This document shows, piece by piece, positions 19,912 through 25,750 of a DNA stretch of 25,750 nucleotides. The DNA is from Pelargonium nanum (lineage: Eukaryota; Streptophyta; Magnoliopsida; Geraniales; Geraniaceae): NCBI GenBank assembly GCA_036897485.1, contig JAYMTF010001163.1, positions 1 through 25,750 on the forward strand, given 5' to 3'. Within the stretch, counting starts at the first letter, position 1; every line of letters begins with the position of its first letter. The notes beneath the pieces are model-generated. The model saw only the letters and a program-made list of their open reading frames with translations. It was not told where the DNA came from and did no database searches. Both the position numbers and the translations under genes were made by a program.

Positions 19912-20284
19912 GCATATTGACAAACCAAATGAAGGACTAGCAAATTGACTCTTGCAAAGCAAAAGCAAGATCAACGCTCTGATTCTCTCAAAATGAGTCT
20001 TGAAAAGAATAAAGAATATAATTTATCGTTAACACAATTGCATTTTTCAATAAGTAGAACAACTCGTGCCAAATAATACACGCAGTTTCCGTCAACATGA
20101 CAATCGGTAAATACAAGCTTTTATGTTGACCAACGGCTATTAACCGAGCAGTATGAGGAGCTCGTGATCAACCTCGAGGCACAGGTTGGGCGTGTGAGGG
20201 TGTTTTAGGTGTGAGCTGTAACAGTGTTTATGATCCATATTAAGAGATCATCACGCACACCGAATTAAGGTGTAATAAAATAAA

Positions 20285-20457
20285 TTTAATCAATTGTCAA
20301 GTCGGGTCAGTCAAGTTTGGCATGGGAAACATTCGGGTCGGTCAAACCCACACATTCTCTAAGTAAAACTTGCAAATTTGACCTAACCCACTACCCAAGC
20401 TCCCCATGAACCCTCGAGTTGGGTCTTTTTAACCCAAAACCTGAATTGCGAACTCTA
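20285..20457. mobile_element. Family-A MITE near the TGA 3' end
   Basis: Contains CAATTGTCAAGTCGGGTCAG, the core CCCACACATTCTCTAAGTAA followed by AACTTGCAA, and CTTTTTAACCCAAAACCTGA, and ends GAATTGCGAACTCTA. The left terminus has lost TAGAG. Confidence 0.55.
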
Positions 20458-20893
20458 ATCATATAATATTAAAAGTGGAGTTTGTGTCTTTCCAATAAAA
20501 GCATGGAGACAAATTCTTGGCACACATTTTATTACCTCTAACAAAATATTCCGAGTACAAACCAGAAACAGTCATAGACCTATCTCAATATTTACATTAC
20601 ATTCACTTGATGCTCAAATGTAAAACTTAAACCCTTTCAATAATTCGTCTAATCATAATTTAATTAGTTACTTACAAAACATCCTCTAAATAAAATCGGC
20701 TATTCACATGTACGATCCATCGGTTGTCGAATGTTGCTTAAAAAATCTCAGCAACTTAGGTTTTGGTATAGATATGCTGATTACAACAACATTTACCGAA
20801 AACGTACCTGGCTGCTGAAGTGTATATATATGTAGCTCTGGTAATGATCGTCCAAAAAGAGTTTAAGCTTGTAGGCTTTTTTTTTGTGCGTTG

Positions 20894-22993
20894 CTAGGCA
20901 GGCTCGCGAGGACGAGTGGCCCAAATGGAACTTAGGGCTCGGAGGCGTTGGAAGTAGTCGCCCAAGGCGAGCAGGCCTCGAGCTGATTGGTAGATGGTGA
21001 GGATGCGAGCCATCTGTTGCAAGGTTTCTTGCCGAAGATGATCGGCCTGGTTATGGAAAATATATGCGCTTAGATATAATATATGCATTTGCACAAACTT
21101 AAATGTGCATATGGACGAAAAGGAAAGCACGGACCCAAATAAATATATGATTTTTCGAGGATTTTGAAAATGTTGTGGATTTAATATAACCTTTTTCTTA
21201 TAGAATTTGTTTTATCTATCCTCAAAAGATCCATTCAGACCTGTGCAAATAGTGTGTAGTCTTTAAGATGATAAACTATCAGCAAAAAAAAACTATTAAT
21301 ATGGTCCATGAACTATCAGGATCTGACTAGTTTTGTCCCTGAACTAATTATACGCTAAAACAATCATGTATCTTTTAAAAACCGACCAAAATGGTTCCCG
21401 AAGTTAACTTCTGTTATGCATTAATTTCAATCTTTAAAGTTTTTTAGTGTCACGTCAACAAAATTGACGTAGAAACTAACATAAGTTATCGTTGGGGAGC
21501 ATTTTGGTCGGTTTTCAAATATATGCAAGTAATTTTTGAATCATATATATTGGCAACTACTTATAGGATGGCGAAGGAAGGATAAAAAAAGAAGAATGGT
21601 CCAAAATAGTCTCGTTAGTATCCATTTTGTTACAAATTGGTCCCAATTTAATTTATGTTCTATTTTAAAACCCTTAGTATCTATTTTATTCCAATTTGGT
21701 CCCCAATTATAAACATGTAACGGTGACCATTTTGAAACAAAATGGATACTAAAGGGGATCATTTTGGAACTAAAGTAGATATTGAGAGGACAAAATTAGA
21801 ACAAAAATCAAATGGGTACCAAATTGACACAAAATCCTAAGGGGATTAAATTGGAACAAAAATCAATTTGGAGACCAAATTGACACAAAATGGATACGAA
21901 GGGGGCCATTTTGAAACATACATAATCCTTGATAAAGCGATCTCACGACGAAGCAACAAAGACATAAAAAATCATTTGATGAAAAATTGAAATTCATTAC
22001 CTGATTCACAAAGCTAACCAAAGCTTCCAACTTCTCCATCGCAGCATTGTCTTCTCCCGGATGACTTGCTGCAACAGTCTCGGCTAGAGTTTGCTGAAGT
22101 TTCTCCATACCTTGGGTAAGAGCATCTTCGGCTTGCTGACACGATTGCTTAAGGTTACAAACATCCAAAAGTTGTTGGTCTGAAAGTGGTTCAAGCTGCG
22201 GCAAAAGAACCTGTAATCAACAAAAAGTATGAAGACCCGATCCGATTTTCATAAAGAAACTGACAGTAAAGGTTCTTTCACAATAACAACGATTTTATTA
22301 CTAGTGTCGCAACAAATGTACTATCAAGAACACGCACACAAACGCCAATGGCTCAATTGGAAAGATGTTGACTTGTGCCATATATTACAAGTTGCAACAT
22401 GGTGTTGAAATGGACCGAGCTTGGTGTCTGGAAGCTTAGTCCATGACTTAGGATTATTTCCATCACTTCGGATCATTTCCATCATTTCAGATCATTGACT
22501 CAATGACCTACTGATATAGTGATATATATAAATATAACTAGAAAATAATTATTTGTACACTAAGATATCTGAGGATGGGATGGTGCGCATATATAAAACA
22601 CACTACAAGCCGTAAACAAACATAGAATAGTAAATTGTTGTTCATATGTAAAAATAACTATGCAGTATAAACTTGAACAGATTATCACTAAGTTTTAAAA
22701 ATAAAAAGAACCATGAATCACCTTAAGGAGCTCTGAAGGGCGGAAGCCGCCCATCCACAAGAAAAATCGTTCCGATGATGTTTTCCACATCCCTGACATC
22801 AGGTAGAAAACATCAGCTCTCGCAGCAGTTGCTTTCATGCGGAAAAGTTCAAAATAGTGATTCATGCCATTGTCGACAAGTATGCCAAGTTGTGTATCTC
22901 CCAAATTCGCATTCAAAGCCGTACTCAGCTCATAAATCTGCCTATTCTGTTCTTCTACCCAGTGTCCATACTCCATTTCAAATGCAGAAATCC
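20894..22993 (-). CDS. TGA1: TGA bZIP transcription factor, clade I (TGA1/TGA4-like), 3' part
   Basis: DNA-binding regulator of as-1 (TGACG) promoter elements in defence and nitrate responses, working with NPR1 in the nucleus. Three exons are visible: 22722-22993, 22001-22210 and 20894-21046, giving the last 210 residues. Donors and acceptors are GT..AG, and both internal junctions are phase 0 (ELLK/VLLPQ and FVNQ/ADHLR). This is the DOG1-type domain that binds NPR1 and calmodulin: FEMEYGHWVEEQNRQ, MSGMWKTSSERFFLW, GGFRPSELLK, then RALSSIWATRPREPA at the end. Two cysteines six residues apart (DVCNLKQSC) correspond to the redox-controlled Cys260/Cys266 pair of Arabidopsis TGA1, which clade II TGAs lack. 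The first visible exon starts in phase 1 after GATTCTGCAG. No basic-leucine-zipper exon occurs up to 25750, so the upstream intron exceeds 2.7 kb or the gene is cut. Confidence 0.9.
21280..21560. repeat. Repeat with GGTCC/GGGAC arms in TGA intron
   Basis: ATATGGTCCATGAACTATCA and AGTTTTGTCCCTGAACTAAT at the left; ACCGACCAAAATGGTTCCCG is echoed in reverse by GAGCATTTTGGTCGGTTTTC. It resembles common plant repeats that start with TGGTCCCTGAAC, but ends are unclear. Confidence 0.35.
21595..21930. mobile_element. Family-C element with long inverted arms in TGA intron
   Basis: The left arm ATGGTCCAAAATAGTCTCGT continues with TAGTATCCATTTTGTTACAA and ATTGGTC; the right arm reads GACCAAATTGACACAAAATG then GATACGAAGGGGGCCATTTT. 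The outer arms are near-perfect complements over about 45 bases, and inner parts (CCAATTTGGTCCCC and others) repeat the pattern. It lies in the last TGA intron (21047-22000). Confidence 0.65.
22320..22520. other. TGA intron segment with tRNA-like trace and 19-bp repeat
   Basis: ATGGCTCAATTGGAAAGATG near 22348 looks like a tRNA A-box (possible SINE remnant) but no good B-box follows. At 22451-22500 a 19-base unit (GGATYATTTCCATCAYTTC) occurs about 2.5 times. No gene. Confidence 0.3.
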
Positions 22994-23530
22994 CTGCAGA
23001 ATCATTAGCGTTAGTTATTGCAGAATACAAGACAGTGAAATAAATATAAGATGCATAAAGGTATTACAGGAATACGAGAAGATTATTCAGCACATCAGGG
23101 AGTATCTATGAAGCTATTATCAGAGACAATTCAATATCATGACACAGTTGGACCTGAACTGTTTAACTAATTGTTTTTACAAGGAGTGAATTATATGAGC
23201 ATTGAAGATCCATATACATAATAGCATGACCTTCTTAGAATATTTGTTCACTGTATATTTCTAATCTATTAATATATATAAAGCAATACCAAGACTAGAC
23301 ACGTGTCATGATTCTAGATTTTAGAGTTTTTTTTTTTAAAAAAATTATCAACCGGTTATTCTATAAAATAAAATAAAATAATAAAAATAAAACTTACCAT
23401 TCCTTTATTAAATTGTTTGAATTTGTGTATTGCTTCAAAAAAAAATTTGTTTGAATTTGTATACACTGTACACTAACTGTCTGCTCCATGATCTAGAGCA
23501 ATCAATAACCACCACCCACCACTTCTATTG
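22994..23530. other. Upstream TGA intron sequence
   Basis: AT-rich, with an A/T run near 23325-23345 and an AAAAT-type simple repeat at 23366-23393. I find no bZIP exon on the minus strand and no other gene. Confidence 0.45.
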
Positions 23531-23774
23531 ATGGATGCTCTTCGTGGCTTTATTGCTAATTGCTAATCATACAAATTGCAACATTGATGAATGCAAAATT
23601 GCTAATCCTACAATTGCAGATCCAGACGCACAGCTGCTCATGCCTATGGTACCACAACAACCCTTACATGAACTCCATTTTATCTCAAAAAATTGCACAA
23701 CTCGTGAGGATATCAACCCTTCATATCCTAACAAGAGACAATGAAGAGGTTCTTTTCATATTAGTTGAACCTTC

Positions 23775-23820
23775 CTTTTTTTATCAGCAAAAACTATATA
23801 TTTCATTAAAAAAAAAATGA
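23775..23820 (-). mobile_element. Possible LINE tail in reverse orientation
   Basis: Read on the minus strand, AGTTTTTGCTGATAAAAAAA resembles the 3' tail of plant L1-type elements. It may mark the end of another non-LTR insertion lying to the right on this strand. No coding part is recognised. Confidence 0.3.
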
Positions 23821-23849
23821 TCATCTCATAGCACAGTGGCCATCCTCGA

Positions 23850-24175
23850 TCCGATGCAAGAAGCCAGCAACAAGAATTTGGAATCTTATTTGCCTTCTCA
23901 CTATGTGTACAATATGGTCGTGCAGGAACGAAAGTCTTTTCAAGAAGAATCTGATCACTGCAGCCTCAGCCTTTGAAAAAGTTCGATCTCAAAGTTTTGC
24001 AATCGTTGCTGCTCACAACATTCACTCATCTACTCAATTCTCTTATGAACTTTGGAAAATTGATCCTCTTCAAACTGCATCTGTACTGTAATTTTCATTT
24101 GGTCTGAGACCACACTTTGTACTTTATTCTTATATCTTTTACTTGAATACAAAAGTACCTATTGCTGATAAAAGA
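23850..24175 (+). mobile_element. 3' end of a non-LTR (LINE, L1-type) retrotransposon
   Basis: The frame ending in TAA at 24089-24091 reads WNLICLLTMCTIWSCRNE then SLFKKNLITAASAFEKV, resembling the C-terminal tail of plant LINE ORF2 proteins (the CTIW-x-x-RN-x-x-LF motif behind the reverse transcriptase). It is followed by a 3' UTR with CTGTAATTTTCATTTGGTCT and TTTGTACTTTATTC, and a tail TTGCTGATAAAAGAAAGGAA. This is the usual LINE layout. The 5' part is missing, as expected from truncated insertion. It lies in the sense orientation opposite to the TGA gene. Confidence 0.55.
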
Positions 24176-24700
24176 AAGGAAGAAAAAAAGACACCCAAGC
24201 AATGGGGCAAAACACACAATACATGGAGAACAACACATAGCTATGAGAATCCAAGACATGAAGATAAGCATGAATACAGCACAAAACTATGGGGAACCAA
24301 AACATGAGATGGGTGATTGCTTCCAGTTTTGCAAGGACCAAGCTGAAGGGGGATATTAGTTGAAACTCAATCTTACAAATATATCTATTTTTATTCTTTT
24401 CACAATAATATTTTTAATTTACTCATCCAACAATCTTATTCTTCATAATCTGTTTTGTCAAACTAAATATATTAGTTACAAGTGACTTCTTTGTATTTAC
24501 TCTACTTTCCATGAACTCAAGTTAAAGTTTTTATTACTACCCATCTAATCTCATTTTTTTAGTCATATGTTTCACTTTCTATATTTTTCTCATATGTTTT
24601 ATTAATTTCTCAATTCATCACTTGCATCTCATACATTTTTTATTACTCTCATTTATTTTTTATTTTCCAAATTAATTTAGTTTTACTTATTAATATAAGA
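24176..24700. other. AT-rich stretch without recognisable genes
   Basis: The first 190 bases are A-rich (a 65-codon open frame at 24162-24359 has no family features) and may be further retroelement sequence. The rest is T-rich and low in complexity. Confidence 0.4.
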
Positions 24701-24719
24701 TGTATCGAAAATGTGAATT

Positions 24720-25450
24720 TTCTCGAAGACGTGAGCGTGACATCACAAATAATCACTTAATAATGACGAAAGTTAAAAATTGTAATTGTTTTTATTCTTT
24801 CTTGACGAATATTTCGTATGTCTCAATTAATAGATGATTTTGTCACTATTTCATACATTTTGTGACACTAACAAAAATATTGTCACTCATAAATTTGGAG
24901 GCAAAACTTAGTACCAAAATTTTGGAGGTAAAATTTTTTCTTGACAAAATAATGTTAATTGGTGACGATTTTATCATCACGGTAGAAAATATCTTTCGAG
25001 ACGCTTCTTATTCGTCATATATTAATCAAGAAAAACCGTGACGAATTAGGTTATGTCATATATCATTATTTTATTATGACGCTATTTTGATATTGTAATG
25101 TATTTTGATATTTTTGTGACAATATATAAATGTTTGTCACCATTATGTTAGGGGTAAAAATATAATGACATAAATTTAGGAGGAATATTTTCATGATGAC
25201 AATTTTATTTTGTCATTGAACGTAGTTTTTTTACCGATGAATATTGTTTATCATAAAATAATTAAGAAAAACTTGACAAAATAGATTTCGTCATTGTTTT
25301 TATTTTGTCGATTGTGACGGATTATAATTGATGACAATTTTAAGTCGTCATAGTATGCAATGTTTTCTTACAACGATTTTCTTGTCATTAATTAGACTGC
25401 ATCACATATGTTCATTCTTATTATGACTATTTCTTGATATTGTCGCATAC
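24720..25450. repeat. TGACGA/TCGTCA-rich block, possibly a CACTA-type transposon end
   Basis: The motif TGACGA or TCGTCA, or close forms such as TGACAAT and TTGTCAC, recurs in both orientations, for example near 24763, 24802, 24961, 25011, 25038 and 25306-25346. Dense, mixed-orientation GTGACGAAA motifs are typical of subterminal regions of plant En/Spm (CACTA) elements. I could not find a convincing CACTA terminus or target duplication. Confidence 0.4.
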
Positions 25451-25481
25451 TGATGTTTTGGTGGTAATATATATACACATA

Positions 25482-25534
25482 AATATTATGGTTTTAGTGA
25501 TTTTTTTTACGGGAATATTATGGTTTTAGTGATT
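25482..25534 (+). repeat. 21-bp direct repeat
   Basis: AATATTATGGTTTTAGTGAT followed by T occurs at 25482-25502 and again at 25514-25534, with 11 bases between. It is probably a replication or insertion footprint. Confidence 0.6.
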
Positions 25535-25631
25535 GTTTTATAAAAAAAACTCTTAGCTTTTTCTAATTTTTTTCCTTTAATAAAAAATAGAACCTTCGTA
25601 TATTAAAAGACATTAAAAAAAAAAAAAAAAA

Positions 25632-25750
25632 GGGTTAAATGCTTTTACCACCCCTGGACTTGTTCCCATTTTGGAGTTGGCCCCTATTTAAGGTTTTCAT
25701 TGATTTTCCCCCTTGGACTTTCATATTTTTAGATATTAGTCCAACTGACC
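25632..25750. repeat. Start of a GGTTAAATGCTTTTACC-type plant repeat
   Basis: After a poly-A run comes GGGTTAAATGCTTTTACCAC followed by CCCTGGACTTGTTCCC and later CCTTGGACTTTCATA. This wording is typical of dispersed plant repeats. It runs off the window. Confidence 0.4.

Larger units (their letters stand above)
19543..20893. other. Convergent spacer between AGT2 and TGA genes
   Basis: It holds both 3' UTRs, which face each other, and two family-A MITE copies described separately. A 35-codon frame at 20101-20208 reads as a possible coiled-coil fragment (LLTEQYEELVINLEAQVG) but has no start codon and may be a decayed retroelement or gene scrap. No full gene is seen. Confidence 0.4.

Noticed and set aside
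22348-22420. tRNA gene, from the A-box-like GGCTCAATTGG
   Set aside because: No matching B-box, no acceptor stem and no anticodon arm could be formed.
23535-23820. Overlapping frames of 69 and 86 codons
   Set aside because: No recognisable domain, no splice support, and next to LINE-like tails; at most retroelement debris.

Overview
This is plant nuclear DNA, most likely from a eudicot. Coding exons are short and separated by AT-rich introns with GT..AG borders. All recognisable proteins are plant families, and the spaces between them are full of small plant transposons (MITEs). The species cannot be fixed from the sequence alone.

Layout, left to right. A CYP736A-type cytochrome P450 lies on the minus strand (about 648-2255) and runs off the left edge, so its haem-binding end is not seen. 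An AT-rich gap follows to about 3640. Next are three plus-strand genes: a chloroplast P-type PPR protein like Arabidopsis EMB2453/PPR5 (CDS 5072-7001, with an upstream leader exon and a 1.17 kb leader intron); a complete gamma-glutamyltransferase of the GGT1 type (9536-13118, seven coding exons, 581 aa); and a complete class-III aminotransferase of the AGT2 type (15061-19542, nine exons, 483 aa). From 22993 down to 20894 on the minus strand are the last three exons of a clade-I TGA bZIP factor (TGA1/TGA4-like). Its bZIP exons must lie beyond the right edge. From my memory of Arabidopsis gene numbers, the order PPR5 - GGT1 - AGT2 is the order at At4g39620 - At4g39640 - At4g39660, so this looks like an ancient conserved block. 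The P450 and TGA flanks are not part of that block as I remember it.

The three central genes belong to separate processes: plastid RNA maturation, extracellular glutathione breakdown, and glyoxylate/alanine transamination. They are inherited neighbours and not an operon-like pathway cluster.

The most unusual local structures are: (1) a degenerate tandem array in GGT intron 2, whose units carry decayed copies of the end of exon 2, its splice donor and acceptor-like tracts; (2) a C-terminal SKL peroxisomal signal on the AGT2-like enzyme, which also has a mitochondrial-type N-terminus; (3) ten or so copies of a hAT-like MITE family, one with an 8-bp target-site duplication; (4) a different MITE type in most of the enlarged AGT2 introns; (5) two tiny upstream ORFs before the PPR start; and (6) a partly tandem block just behind the PPR stop codon. 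I did not find a clearly novel multi-gene system.
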